Of a DNA stretch of 64,000 nt, positions 23,073-31,447 are shown one piece after another. The translations under genes and the position numbers were made by a program. This DNA comes from Kineosporia succinea (GTDB lineage Bacteria > Actinomycetota > Actinomycetes > Actinomycetales > Kineosporiaceae): assembly GCF_030811555.1 (NCBI RefSeq), contig NZ_JAUSQZ010000001.1:5453241-5517240 (forward strand). The letters run 5' to 3'. Each line of letters starts with the position of its first letter. The first letter of the stretch is position 1. Under the pieces are notes generated by a model that did not search any database, had not been told where the DNA came from, and saw nothing but the letters and a program-made list of their open reading frames with translations.

Positions 23073-25145
23073 GTGCCTGAGGTCGCCCACCAGACCGCCG
23101 TCGAGCAGACGTTCCTCGACCGGGCCGTGGCCCGCCGGGGCGAGATCCTCGTCGACCTGGACACCGAGATCGCCGCCGCCCCGGCCGATCGTGACGGCCA
23201 GGCGCGCGCCCAGGTGCTGCGGCGGCGTCGCACCGAGCTGCGCCGCGCGCGGGACGGCCTGGTGTTCGGGCGGCTGGACGCTCTCGACGGCACGGTGCGG
23301 CACATCGGGCGTGTCGGGTTGCGGCAGGCGGACGACGACGCCGAACCGCTCGTGCTCGACTGGCGGGCCGACGCCGCGCGCCCGTTCTACACGGCCACGC
23401 CGCTGAGCCCGCAGGGGCAGGCCCGGCGACGGCACATCCGCACGCAGGGTGCCACGGTGACGGACGTGTCGGACGAGCCCCTGGATGGCTCCTCGGACTC
23501 CGGTCTGGTGGGGGAGGGCGCTCTGCTCGCGGCTCTGGGGCAGCGGCGCACGGGACGCATGGGCACGGCGATCTCGACCCTGCAGCGTGAGCAGGACGAC
23601 ATCATCCGCGCCGACGCCTCGGGTGCGCTGATCGTGCAGGGCGGTCCGGGCACCGGCAAGACGGTCGTCGCGCTGCACCGCGTCGCGTACCTGCTCTTCA
23701 CCTACCCGCAGCTGGCCGAGCAGGGCGTGCTGGTGCTCGGGCCCTCGGCGCGGTTCCTCGAGTACATCGAGCAGGTGCTGCCCGCGCTGGGCGAGACCGC
23801 CGTGGTCTCGGCGACCTGTGACACGCTGCTCCCGGGCGTCGTGGTCGAAAGGCCCGAGAGCCGTGAGGTTTCCGAGATCAAGGGACGCGTGGTCTGGCAG
23901 TCCCTGATCGAGGGCCTCGTCGCGTCACTGGTTCCGGAACCGCGCGAGCTGAGGCCACGCTGGGAGGGCGAGGAGTTCCCGGTCTCCGCGGCCAAGGTCG
24001 CGCAGATGCTCACGGCCGTGGCCGGGCGTCCGTATCACGAGGCCAGGCGCGTCTTCTCGGTGCAGTTCCGGCAGATCATGGTGGACGCGGTGGTCGAGCG
24101 GCGTGAGGCGATGCTCACCGAGGTGGAGGAGGGCTTCGAGGACATCCTGGCCACGTTCAGGCCCGGCTGGGACGACGGCGGGCCCAGCCCGGCGGTGAGT
24201 GGCGCCGAGGTGGACGGGCAGCTCTCGGACGGGGAGATCGCCGAGCTGCGCGACGAGATCTTCGCCAGCGCGACGGTTTCGGGGTTCCTGACGGCGTGGT
24301 GGCCGGATCTTTCCGCCCGTGACGTTCTGGGGCGGCTGCTGCGTGACCGGGCGCTGCTGTCGACGGTTCTGCCGGACGACGAGATCGCCCGGGTGACGGA
24401 TCTGCCGGGATCGCTTGCGGCGTCCGACATACCGCTGCTGGACGCGGTGGCCGACCGCCTCGGTCCGGTCACCCCGGACGACCCGGAGGGGGAGTCGGTG
24501 GCCGACCGGGCGCGGCGCTCGCGGGAGTGGGTGTACGGGCACGTGGTGGTCGACGAGGCCCAGGAACTCTCGGAGATGCAGTGGCAGATGGTCTTACGGC
24601 GCTGCCCGGCCCGCTCGGTCACGGCGGTCGGGGACATCGACCAGGCCGAGGCCTCGCACCGGCACACCACCTGGGCCGGTGCGGTCGGGGCGGCGCTGGG
24701 CGAACGGTGGCGCCCGGCCGAGCTCTCGATCTGCTACCGCACGCCGAGCGAGGTGATGGAACTGACCGGGCCGGTGCTGGAGAAGGCGGGCAGCTCCAAC
24801 CGCCCACCGAAAGCGGTTCGCTCGTCGGGGGTTCCGCCGTGGAGCCTCGCCACGTCTCCGGACGACGTGGCGGAGGTCGCGGCCCGTTCCGTCGCCCGGC
24901 TCACCGAGCGCTGGGCCGGCGGGACCGTGGGAGTCGTCGCCCCCGCGTCCCTCATGGGGGTGTTGCCGGCCGCCCTGCCCGGGATCCCGGTGATGACGGC
25001 GGCCGAGGCCAAGGGCCTGGAGTGGGACGCGACCCTGGTCGTGGACCCGGACGGCATCAGTGCGGAACCCCGCGGCTGGAACGGGCTCTACGTCGCGCTG
25101 ACGCGGTGCACGCAGGAGCTCGGGCAGATCGTGGTGACCCGGTGA
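23073..25145 (+). CDS. HelD-like UvrD/Rep-superfamily motor ATPase
   Basis: 690-residue relative of HelD, the protein that pries RNA polymerase off DNA and recycles it. An N-terminal charged helical region (about 1-80, the part that enters the polymerase channel in HelD) precedes superfamily 1 motifs: Q-like QREQDDIIRAD, Walker A QGGPGTGKTVVALHRVAYL at about 189-197, Walker B VVVDEAQELSEMQ, motif III VTAVGDIDQ, motif IV-V ICYRTPSEVM and AEAKGLEWDATLVVDP, and motif VI LYVALTRCTQEL. GTG at 23073 has GAGGA nine bases upstream; the open frame above it is untranslated leader. HelD proteins of actinobacteria can contribute to rifamycin tolerance; whether this one does is unknown. A hairpin follows the stop. 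Confidence 0.82.
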   Translation: MPEVAHQTAVEQTFLDRAVARRGEILVDLDTEIAAAPADRDGQARAQVLRRRRTELRRARDGLVFGRLDALDGTVRHIGRVGLRQADDDAEPLVLDWRADAARPFYTATPLSPQGQARRRHIRTQGATVTDVSDEPLDGSSDSGLVGEGALLAALGQRRTGRMGTAISTLQREQDDIIRADASGALIVQGGPGTGKTVVALHRVAYLLFTYPQLAEQGVLVLGPSARFLEYIEQVLPALGETAVVSATCDTLLPGVVVERPESREVSEIKGRVVWQSLIEGLVASLVPEPRELRPRWEGEEFPVSAAKVAQMLTAVAGRPYHEARRVFSVQFRQIMVDAVVERREAMLTEVEEGFEDILATFRPGWDDGGPSPAVSGAEVDGQLSDGEIAELRDEIFASATVSGFLTAWWPDLSARDVLGRLLRDRALLSTVLPDDEIARVTDLPGSLAASDIPLLDAVADRLGPVTPDDPEGESVADRARRSREWVYGHVVVDEAQELSEMQWQMVLRRCPARSVTAVGDIDQAEASHRHTTWAGAVGAALGERWRPAELSICYRTPSEVMELTGPVLEKAGSSNRPPKAVRSSGVPPWSLATSPDDVAEVAARSVARLTERWAGGTVGVVAPASLMGVLPAALPGIPVMTAAEAKGLEWDATLVVDPDGISAEPRGWNGLYVALTRCTQELGQIVVTR

Positions 25146-25173
25146 GGGGACGACGTGCGTCCACGTCGTCCCC
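25146..25173 (+). terminator. Terminator of the HelD-like gene
   Basis: Perfect 12-bp stem GGGGACGACGTG / CACGTCGTCCCC around CGTC, starting right after the stop codon. Confidence 0.75.
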
Positions 25174-25228
25174 CACCGGTCTCTTTCACGTGTCCTGACC
25201 ACCGTCGACCGGCCCTCTTCGGGGAGGT

Positions 25229-26386
25229 TCAGCGGGAGGCGAGCACCGCGTCCCTCATCTCCGTCTCGGTGAGGGGCAGGGGGTTGGCCTGGGTGGAGGA
25301 TGCGGCGAGGGCGCCCTGAACGAGCTCGTCGACGTGCCCGTCGGTCAGCCCGAGATCGGCGAGACGGGGGATCCGGAGGGTCCGGGTCAAGGTGGTGAGG
25401 GCCTGGATCGCCTCGGTGGCCGTGGCGGTGGGGTCGCCGGTGACGAGGGGGCCGAGGGCGTCGAGCCGCTGCTGGGCCTGCGGGTTCGGGTCGCGCCGGA
25501 GGGCCTTGAGGTCGGCCTCGAGCACAGCGGGCAGGAAGGCGGCGCAGAGGGCGCCGTGTGGGGCGCCGAGCATGCCGCCCGCGACGCCGGCCAGGCCGTG
25601 CACCGCGCCCAGACCGGAGTTGGCCAGGCAGATGCCGCCGAGCAGGCTCGCCAGGGCCAGGTTCTCGCGGGTCTCGGCCTGGGTGGTGTCGGCTCCGGGA
25701 AGGGCTTTGAGGGATGCGGCGAGGCCTTGTCGGGCGAGGGCGTCGGTGACGGGGTTCGCGCGGCAGGAGATGAGGGGCTCGACGAGCTGGACGAGGGCGT
25801 CGAGGGCGCCGTGGACGAGAGGGGTGCGCGGGAGGCCCTGGAGCAGGTCGGGGTCGACGATGGCGACGCGGGCGAGCAGGTGGGGGCTGCGGAGGCTGAC
25901 CTTGACCCGGCCGGCGGTGAGGACGGCGTTCCTGGTGACCTCGGAGCCGGTGCCGGCGGTGGTGGGGACGGCGATCCAGGGCAGGACCGGGTTCTGGAGC
26001 GCGCGGCCCTTCCCGACGACCTCCAGGTGGTCGAGGGGGTCGCCGTTGTCGACGAGGGCGGCGGCGGCCTTGGCGGTGTCGAGCACGGATCCGCCGCCCA
26101 CCCCGAGCACGACGCGAGCCCGGGCGCCCCGGGCGGTGCGGACCACGTCCGTGATCGCCTCGACCGTGGGCTCACCCACGGCACGGGCCGTGACCACGGT
26201 GACCCCGGCGTCCTCGAGCCCCTGGCGCAGGGGGCCGGCGTGCCGGTCGGACGAGCCCGTGACCAGCAGGACGGTGCCCCCACCGGCGATCCGTGCGGTC
26301 ACGTCGACCGCTTCGGCCCGGCGGCCGGCGCCGAAGCGGATGTCGCTGGGCATCGTGAGGGCGAAAGAGTGCGGGGCCATGCTCAC
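25229..26386 (-). CDS. Iron-containing alcohol dehydrogenase family protein
   Basis: 385-residue group III (Fe-ADH) dehydrogenase. NAD-binding motif GVGGGSVLDTAKAAAAL and PTTAGTGSEVTRNAVL are family hallmarks. Metal-site region: LDALVQLVEPLIS supplies the Asp, and GAVHGLAGVAGG and GAPHGALCA supply two His. The position that is His in FucO-type enzymes (DALTH) is Gln here; as far as I recall a subfamily shares this DAL-Q-LxEP pattern, so it is probably functional. Start is GTG at 26386, four bases after the MFS stop; a Met two codons later is an alternative. Substrate unknown; co-transcription with the MFS gene suggests export or uptake of a related alcohol or aldehyde. Confidence 0.82.
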   Translation of the reverse strand: MSMAPHSFALTMPSDIRFGAGRRAEAVDVTARIAGGGTVLLVTGSSDRHAGPLRQGLEDAGVTVVTARAVGEPTVEAITDVVRTARGARARVVLGVGGGSVLDTAKAAAALVDNGDPLDHLEVVGKGRALQNPVLPWIAVPTTAGTGSEVTRNAVLTAGRVKVSLRSPHLLARVAIVDPDLLQGLPRTPLVHGALDALVQLVEPLISCRANPVTDALARQGLAASLKALPGADTTQAETRENLALASLLGGICLANSGLGAVHGLAGVAGGMLGAPHGALCAAFLPAVLEADLKALRRDPNPQAQQRLDALGPLVTGDPTATATEAIQALTTLTRTLRIPRLADLGLTDGHVDELVQGALAASSTQANPLPLTETEMRDAVLASR

Positions 26387-26389
26387 ACG

Positions 26390-27676
26390 CTATCCAGCGG
26401 GCCGGGGGGAGATGGCGGTGGCCGGTTCGGTGGGTTCGGCGGGTTCGGCTGGTTCGGTGGGTTCGGCGGTGGGTTCGGGGCGACGGCCGAGGACCTGGGC
26501 GAGGAGGACGACGAGCGCCCCGGCGACGGGGACCACGAGCAGCCCGGCGCGCAGTCCGTGGGCGTCGGCGACCAGGCCGACCACCGGAGGGGACAGCAGG
26601 AAGCCCAGGCGCATGAGCCAGGAGACGAGGGTGAGACCGGTGCCGTGGCGCAGGCCGGGCAGGATGTCGGCCTCGTGCATCGCGGCGGGGACCAGGGTGG
26701 CGACGCCGAGCCCGGCCGCGGCGAAGCCCGCGATGGTGCCGGGGACCGACGGAAAGGCCAGTGCCAGTGCCATTCCGGTGGCGGCGACGGCGCCTCCGGC
26801 GCGGGCCACGGTGCGCCGGCCGAAGCGGTCGACCAGGCGGTCGCCGATCAGTCGGCCCGCGAACTGGGCACCGACCAGGGCGATGTAACCGGTGGCGGCG
26901 AGCGCGGCCGGGGCCTCGAGGGTGCCGGACAGGTAGAGCGTGGCCCACGAGTTGCCGGCGTCCTCCACGACCGTGCCGGCGACGGCGATGAGGACGAGTG
27001 CCGTCAGGGGGAGCAGGAGTGCGACGGGTACGCGGTGCCTGGTCTCTCGGCCGGGATCTTCGGGGGGCGCGGGGTTTTCGGTGGTCCGGGTCTCGTCGTC
27101 GTGGCCGGGGAGGCAGTGGCGGAGAGCGGCCAGGGAGACGAGGGAGAAGAGGGCGGCGGAGGCGCTCAGGTGGACGCCGATGGGGATGCCGAGGGCGATG
27201 GCGGCGGCGGCCATGGTGCCGCCCAGGACGGCGCCGATCGACCAGACGGCGTGGAAGGAGTTGAGGATGGAGCGGCCGTAGCGGCGTTGGACGCGTAGGC
27301 CGTGGGCGTTCTGGGCGACGTCGGTGACGGCGTCCGTGGCCCCGGCGACGAAGAGGGCGGCGACGAAGAGGACGAGGCTGGGGGAGACGCCCGCGGCGAG
27401 GGTGCCGAGGCTGGTCAGGATGGTGCCGGCGGTGGCGACGCGTCCGGATCCGAAGCGGCGGATGAGGGACGCGGCGGCCAGTCCGGTGGCGATGGCGCCG
27501 GCGGGGAACGCGATGACGGCGAGGCCGTAGGTGGCGTTGGGCAGGTCGAGCGCGGTCTTGATCTCGGGGTAGCGGGGTAGAAGGTTCGCCAGGAGTGCGC
27601 CGTTGGTGAGGAAGAGGGCGGCGACGGCCGTGCGGGCTCGGCGGTCCTCGGGGGCGGGGTGGGCGACGACGCTCAT
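26390..27676 (-). CDS. MFS transporter
   Basis: 428-residue major facilitator with 12 predicted helices. The N-terminal NGALLANLLPRYPEIKTALD segment is typical of a bacterial MFS group near fucose-permease-like and drug exporters. The C-terminal tail is low complexity (repeats of EPTEPAEP) from a GGTTCGG-rich tract at 26420-26480. Start: ATG at 27676; the frame continues upstream to a GTG at 27787 but runs through the palindrome and tRNA leader. Transcription is probably controlled at the perfect palindrome 18 bases upstream of the ATG. Confidence 0.85.
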   Translation of the reverse strand: MSVVAHPAPEDRRARTAVAALFLTNGALLANLLPRYPEIKTALDLPNATYGLAVIAFPAGAIATGLAAASLIRRFGSGRVATAGTILTSLGTLAAGVSPSLVLFVAALFVAGATDAVTDVAQNAHGLRVQRRYGRSILNSFHAVWSIGAVLGGTMAAAAIALGIPIGVHLSASAALFSLVSLAALRHCLPGHDDETRTTENPAPPEDPGRETRHRVPVALLLPLTALVLIAVAGTVVEDAGNSWATLYLSGTLEAPAALAATGYIALVGAQFAGRLIGDRLVDRFGRRTVARAGGAVAATGMALALAFPSVPGTIAGFAAAGLGVATLVPAAMHEADILPGLRHGTGLTLVSWLMRLGFLLSPPVVGLVADAHGLRAGLLVVPVAGALVVLLAQVLGRRPEPTAEPTEPAEPAEPTEPATAISPRPAG

Positions 27677-27693
27677 GGGTGTCAGGGTAGGCG

Positions 27694-27717
27694 CCGTATG
27701 TACGATCGTACATACGG
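27694..27717. promoter_or_regulatory. Perfect 24-bp palindrome, TetR-type operator
   Basis: Arms CCGTATGTACGA and TCGTACATACGG with no mismatch and no spacer. Such TGTACGATCGTACA-type sites are typical of TetR-family repressors. On the minus strand it contains TACGAT, a plausible -10 for the MFS gene. No TetR gene is present in the window, so the regulator would act from elsewhere. Confidence 0.7.
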
Positions 27718-27806
27718 CCGTCGCTGAGGTGGGTGTGTTCAGGCGGCCGTTTGGATTGCGGTAAGCTTCTCGTCGTTCGAAGGGCACATGACCCGGGGAA
27801 CGACCT

Positions 27807-27891
27807 GTCCGGGTGGCGGAATGGCAGACGCGCTAGCTTGAGGTGCTAGTGCCCTTTATCGGGCGTGGGGGTTCAAGTCCCCCCTCGGACA
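27807..27891 (+). tRNA. tRNA-Leu (GAG anticodon)
   Basis: 85-base type II tRNA. Acceptor GTCCGGG pairs with CTCGGAC (one G-T); anticodon stem CTAGC/GCTAG with loop TTGAGGT gives anticodon GAG at 27840-27842; long variable arm (TGCCCTTTATCGGGCG) is typical of tRNA-Leu; T-arm GGGGGTTCAAGTCCCCC. CCA is not encoded. Its 3' end is the integration site of the adjacent island. Confidence 0.95.
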
Positions 27892-28528
27892 CTTTCATAG
27901 GTACACGGGTCAGGGTCGAGAACGGCCTTGACCAACCTTTCGCTCGGGTCGCAGCGAAGTCGCAGGCCGAGCTGCATGTAGAGGTCGGCGCGGTCGCGTG
28001 GATCGGCTCGTTGCAGGCGCTGTGCGAAGCTGCCCATTTGATCCAGCAGGCTGGCGATGTCTGATCTGGTCAGCTTCCCTGACGGCACCAGTTGCTCGAG
28101 CATCAGCTTCAGGCGTGCTTGTTCAGCCACGATCTCAGCGGTCCAGGTGGCGATCATGGCCGGGTCGGCGCCGGCTTCCAGGGCTGCTCGGTACTGCTTG
28201 AGCTTGTTGCTGCAGACGCCGAGCTTCTTGTTCGCGGTTTCGCGTTGCGCGGCCAGATGCGGATCCTCGCCGGCCTCGTGCAGAAGATCGATGGTGCGTT
28301 CGCGTCGGGCCGGGGTGAACAGGTCCTCGAGCCAGTCGTCGAGGCGCTCGTGATCTTGTCCTCGCGGACGTAGACGGCGCGCGGGTGTCCTGACCGGGCC
28401 AGGCCGATGTCGGCGGCCTTGAGCTTGCAGCGGTAGTGGGCTCGTTCGTGGTTCCAGGAGCCTTCCATCCTGCGGTCACACTGTTCGCAGTGGATCAGCC
28501 CGCGGAGGAGATATGGTCCCTGAATTGC
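27873..28528 (-). pseudogene. Large serine recombinase, C-terminal part (copy 1), frameshifted
   Basis: Reads, on the minus strand, the recombinase zinc-ribbon LLRGLIHCEQCDRRMEGSWN with HYRCK, then GHPRAVYVREDKI. At about 28350 one base is missing relative to copy 2 and the frame shifts; restoring it gives ERLDDWLEDLFTPARRERTI. The coiled-coil C-terminal part (AEQARLKLMLEQL, DRADLYMQLGLRL) continues in the other frame to 27873. The last codons (YESVRGGT) are read antisense through the end of tRNA-Leu because of integration. The N-terminal catalytic domain of what seems the same gene lies 0.95 kb away at 29473-29890. Inactive. Confidence 0.8.
27883..27900. repeat. Integration-site core, left copy (attL-like)
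   Basis: CCTCGGACACTTTCATAG, the last bases of tRNA-Leu plus nine beyond, repeated exactly at 32877-32894. After one mismatch the match resumes with TACACGGGTCAGGG in both copies. Marks the left junction of integrated element 1. Confidence 0.8.
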
Positions 28529-28549
28529 CACGATAGAGGAATGATTAAT

Positions 28550-29059
28550 GTGAGTAGGCATATCGTGACGGATAGAAGCTGGCAAGATCTTGTGTCACTG
28601 GCTGGGTTTAACAGGGAGGGGGTAGAATCTGGGGAGATCCTTGCCGATGAAGGGGATGTGCTGCACGCCCTGCTCTACTCCCAGCTCTTCTGGCCATCTT
28701 TCATCGAAGAGTCGAGTGCTATTTTTCTCGGCGTGAACGGAAATACGCACGCCCGAGTCACCGAAAGAATGTCCGATGACGGCAGAATGAAGTCGTGGTC
28801 TGAGTTTGTGGACTCATTCAATGTGATCGAGATAGAGCATCTCTTCAGAAATGCTCCGTTTTATGGCAAAGATTTTTATGCTGCCTGCCGGAGTCTGGGG
28901 CAGATTCTCATAGAAATTTGGGGAGCTCGCCTCAGGGAAAAATTCCCAGATCGCCGATTTTTGTTGCGACTCGTGGATTCGGACCGAAGTATGGATCTGC
29001 GTATTGAAGTCACGCAAGCATGGCCGGATTTGATCCCGCCCGATGGGTGGCAGGTGTAG
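28550..29059 (+). CDS. Small low-GC protein of unknown function
   Basis: 169 residues from a GTG at 28550 with AGAGGA nine bases upstream (an ATG at 28541 in frame is too close to that site). The codon use is clearly AT-richer than the rest of the window, indicating foreign origin. The sequence is soluble, rich in acidic and aromatic residues (LLYSQLFWPSFIEESSAIF; PDLIPPDGW at the end), without motifs I can assign. Size and composition would suit an orphan immunity protein or other cargo; this is a guess. It lies within the interval that separates the two halves of recombinase copy 1. Confidence 0.55.
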   Translation: MSRHIVTDRSWQDLVSLAGFNREGVESGEILADEGDVLHALLYSQLFWPSFIEESSAIFLGVNGNTHARVTERMSDDGRMKSWSEFVDSFNVIEIEHLFRNAPFYGKDFYAACRSLGQILIEIWGARLREKFPDRRFLLRLVDSDRSMDLRIEVTQAWPDLIPPDGWQV

Positions 29060-29472
29060 CGGGAAATGCTGGGCAATAGTTGGGGGCTGCGGCGTACTGC
29101 GGAGAGTGGCGTTGTGTCAGGTGGCGTAATCGTGTGAAGGATCGGGGCGCGCCTGGTGTTCAGAAGCGCGGAGCCCAGGTAAGAGAGAATCTTTGACTGC
29201 GTCTGTCCGAAAAGTCGCGCGCATTGATTGAGCGGTGGTGTTCGACAAGAGCGATCGTCTTGTCGATGACCTGCCAGTCACGGTCCTCGCCAGGCCGGCC
29301 GGGCGGGGTGACCTGGTGAGTGAGCTACTCAGGGTCGCCGGGATGATTAGTGCCGCTGAGGCAGGTCTTCTGAATGCTCACTGAGAACCTGGTCTGGATG
29401 ACCGGGGAGCCGCGACGTCCAGATGTTTAGAGTTCGTGAACATTAGCTGACTTCTCGCCTGTTAGCTTACGG
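29060..29472. other. Intergenic segment of the recombinase-splitting insert
   Basis: About 410 bases of mixed composition. No ORF with ribosome binding site or recognisable protein. A short minus-strand stretch near 29220-29290 reads like a protein fragment (DWQVIDKTIALVEHH) but is too short to name. No terminal inverted repeats were found. Confidence 0.3.
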
Positions 29473-29890
29473 CTACACCGGGTTGGGTGTCAGCGGCGGG
29501 AGGGTGAAGGTGACCCGCGTCAAGTAGTTGGCAGATTCGGGGTGGCAGATCTTGATCTCGTGGTCGATGAACAGTGCGAGCATGGCCGGGAGCTGCCCGG
29601 CGCAGAACGCGCGCTCGGACTCCCCAACCACGATGGCCTCGAACGGCCGGTCGGCCCAGGCCAGGGGTCGTGAGCATCCGATGTCGAAGGACTCGTGCTC
29701 GACCGGCCCGGCGTCGGCGATGAGGTCGCGGGCGCTTTCGTACTGCCAGCCTCGGGCGGATTCGGGGTCTTGGTACTCGGTGGTGGAGCCCCGGCCGCAG
29801 AACGCGAACCGCAGATCTCCCTGCCTGCTTACTTGCCGTGTAGGGACGCGACGTGTGGTTCCACTGGCTGGCGGGCCGTCGAGGTGAGGT
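29473..29890 (-). pseudogene. Large serine recombinase, N-terminal catalytic part, truncated
   Basis: Minus-strand translation LRFAFCGRGSTTEYQDPESA with the catalytic Ser in GRGST, then DIGCSRPLAWADRP and FEAIVVGESERAF, matches the resolvase domain of actinobacterial large serine recombinases (GRxSTTEYQDP ... FDVGxSR ... FDAIVVGExERAF). About 15-20 residues expected between the last two blocks are missing, and the frame ends about 40 residues later. The upstream part of the long open frame (to 30402) is the shadow of the divergent Uma2 gene. Together with 27873-28528 it is one recombinase gene broken by an insert. Confidence 0.72.
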
Positions 29891-30084
29891 GGCTCGGAGA
29901 GTTCGGGGTGAGCGAGGCAGGCGAAGAGCGTGAGTTGTTCGGTGGTGTCCAGCTCCGCACGATGAGGCTCGGCTGGGTCCGTGAGCACGGTGTTTGCCTC
30001 GATGCGGTGCGCGTGAGGGCGTTCGGCGGGTGATGGTGGCGGTATCTTGCTGGTGGTAGCTGATCTGTCTCTGGAGGTGTCCGT

Positions 30085-30651
30085 ATGAGCGCGGAGATGG
30101 TCGCGCCGGCCTGGATGCATGAGCAGGTAACGGCTGAGCAGTACGCGACGTGGACGCCCGAGCAGTGTGCAGGCATTGAGATCGTGGACGGGATGGTCCT
30201 GGTGAGCCCGAGCGCGTCCAAGCGTCACAATCGTCTGGCCCGGCTGCTGGCCAACGCGCTGGACGCGGCCGCGGGTGAGGACTGGAACGCGGACACCGAC
30301 TTCGATGTGCGTCTGCAGGATCTGCCGTTGAACAACCGCCGTCCGGACGTGACGGTGTACCGGGCTGAGACGATCGATGTCAGTCCGACCAGGCCTGAGC
30401 ATGTGCTGCTGGTGGTCGAGGTGGTCTCGCCCGGGTCGGAGACGACGGACCGGATCGTCAAGGCTGACCAGTACGCGAAGGCGGGGATCCAGTTCTACTG
30501 GCGCGTCGAGCAGGCCCCGACCGGGGCACCAGTGGTCTACACGTACGTGCTTGATGCGTCGGTCGGCCGGTACCGGGACGGCGAAGTTTTCACCGGGATC
30601 GTCAAGGTGTCCGCGCCGTTCACGGTCGAAGTGGATCTCGATCAGATGTGA
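30085..30651 (+). CDS. Uma2-family (DUF820) putative endonuclease
   Basis: 188 residues. The PD-(D/E)XK-like core of the Uma2/DUF820 family is visible: MVLVSPSASKRHN, RRPDVTVYRAE (Asp), LLVVEVVSPGSETTDRIVKA (Glu and Lys) and DQYAKAGIQFYWRVE. These proteins are abundant in actinobacteria and cyanobacteria, often with mobile DNA, and their target is unknown. GGAGG lies nine bases before the ATG. Intact cargo of element 1. Confidence 0.85.
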   Translation: MSAEMVAPAWMHEQVTAEQYATWTPEQCAGIEIVDGMVLVSPSASKRHNRLARLLANALDAAAGEDWNADTDFDVRLQDLPLNNRRPDVTVYRAETIDVSPTRPEHVLLVVEVVSPGSETTDRIVKADQYAKAGIQFYWRVEQAPTGAPVVYTYVLDASVGRYRDGEVFTGIVKVSAPFTVEVDLDQM

Positions 30652-31447
30652 ACTCCCGGGCGTGGCAAACGCCGGATTCGCCTGCAGCAGAGCGGGTCTG
30701 GGAGCCTTGATGTCCTTGTCGCGACCCGGTGGCTGGACGAGCCTTCGAACGGTCTGCGCCGGCTAGGCATTCGTGGTTCTGGAGGGGAGAAGCGCACGGC
30801 GGCGGGGCCGGTAAAGTCCAACCTGGCGGCAGTGCTCCACGAACCCGGGGCGCCTCCGCGACTCTGGTGTTGGAGATCCCGATCGTTCCCCTGGTCGCGC
30901 CGCTCAGCCCGGCGGTTTCCTGAACTGATTCACCAGCTCGGCCACGCGCGCTCGGGCCATCACCGAGTACTCCGCATCTGGCGCTGTCAGGCCATCAGGT
31001 CCTCCCGGTCCAGGCGTTCCCGGCGCACCCGGTCCGGATCGTCCAGCTCCTCGACCCGCTCGACCCAGTGCCGGACCGCCGCATCGACCAGTCGCAGACA
31101 CTTCCGGCGACATTCCGACAGCATGTCGCGGTCTAGACCGAGGACGTCGATCGTGGCCCGGCCGCGCGCACTCGGGGCCCCGTTCCTCAGGACGGGCCGC
31201 ACCACGTGCTCGACGAACTCCAGGTGGCACCGGGGTTTCCGAGCTGTAGCCCCGAGTGATCCTCCGCGGCCGCGGCCGCGGCCTCGGCTCCCGACCCGGC
31301 GGCTGGGAAACCCAGGTCAGAGCGGCGGACAGTCCCGGGGAGTGAGCCAACGCTGACCTGAAAGAGCTGGCGGCTTCTGCGCAAGATCCGTTCCAGTCCG
31401 GCTCACGCGACGCGACACCCTGGCCCTACTCGCGGGGCCCCGAGCGG
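30652..31447. other. Gene-poor stretch with possible minus-strand gene remnant
   Basis: No intact gene. On the minus strand 30987-31205 reads DVLGLDRDMLSECRRKCLRL and VDAAVRHWVERVEELDDPDR, and after a possible frame change near 30990 LTAPDAEYSVMARARVAELV to a stop at 30904. This looks like the C-terminal end of a real, helical protein that I cannot name; its upstream part is missing. The remainder is GC-rich filler. Confidence 0.35.

Noticed and set aside
25334-27298. 654-residue plus-strand open frame, extremely Gly/Asp/Glu rich
   Set aside because: Antisense of the dehydrogenase and MFS genes, both with clear family motifs.
29220-29290. Possible transposase fragment on the minus strand
   Set aside because: Only about 20 residues look protein-like; too little to assign.
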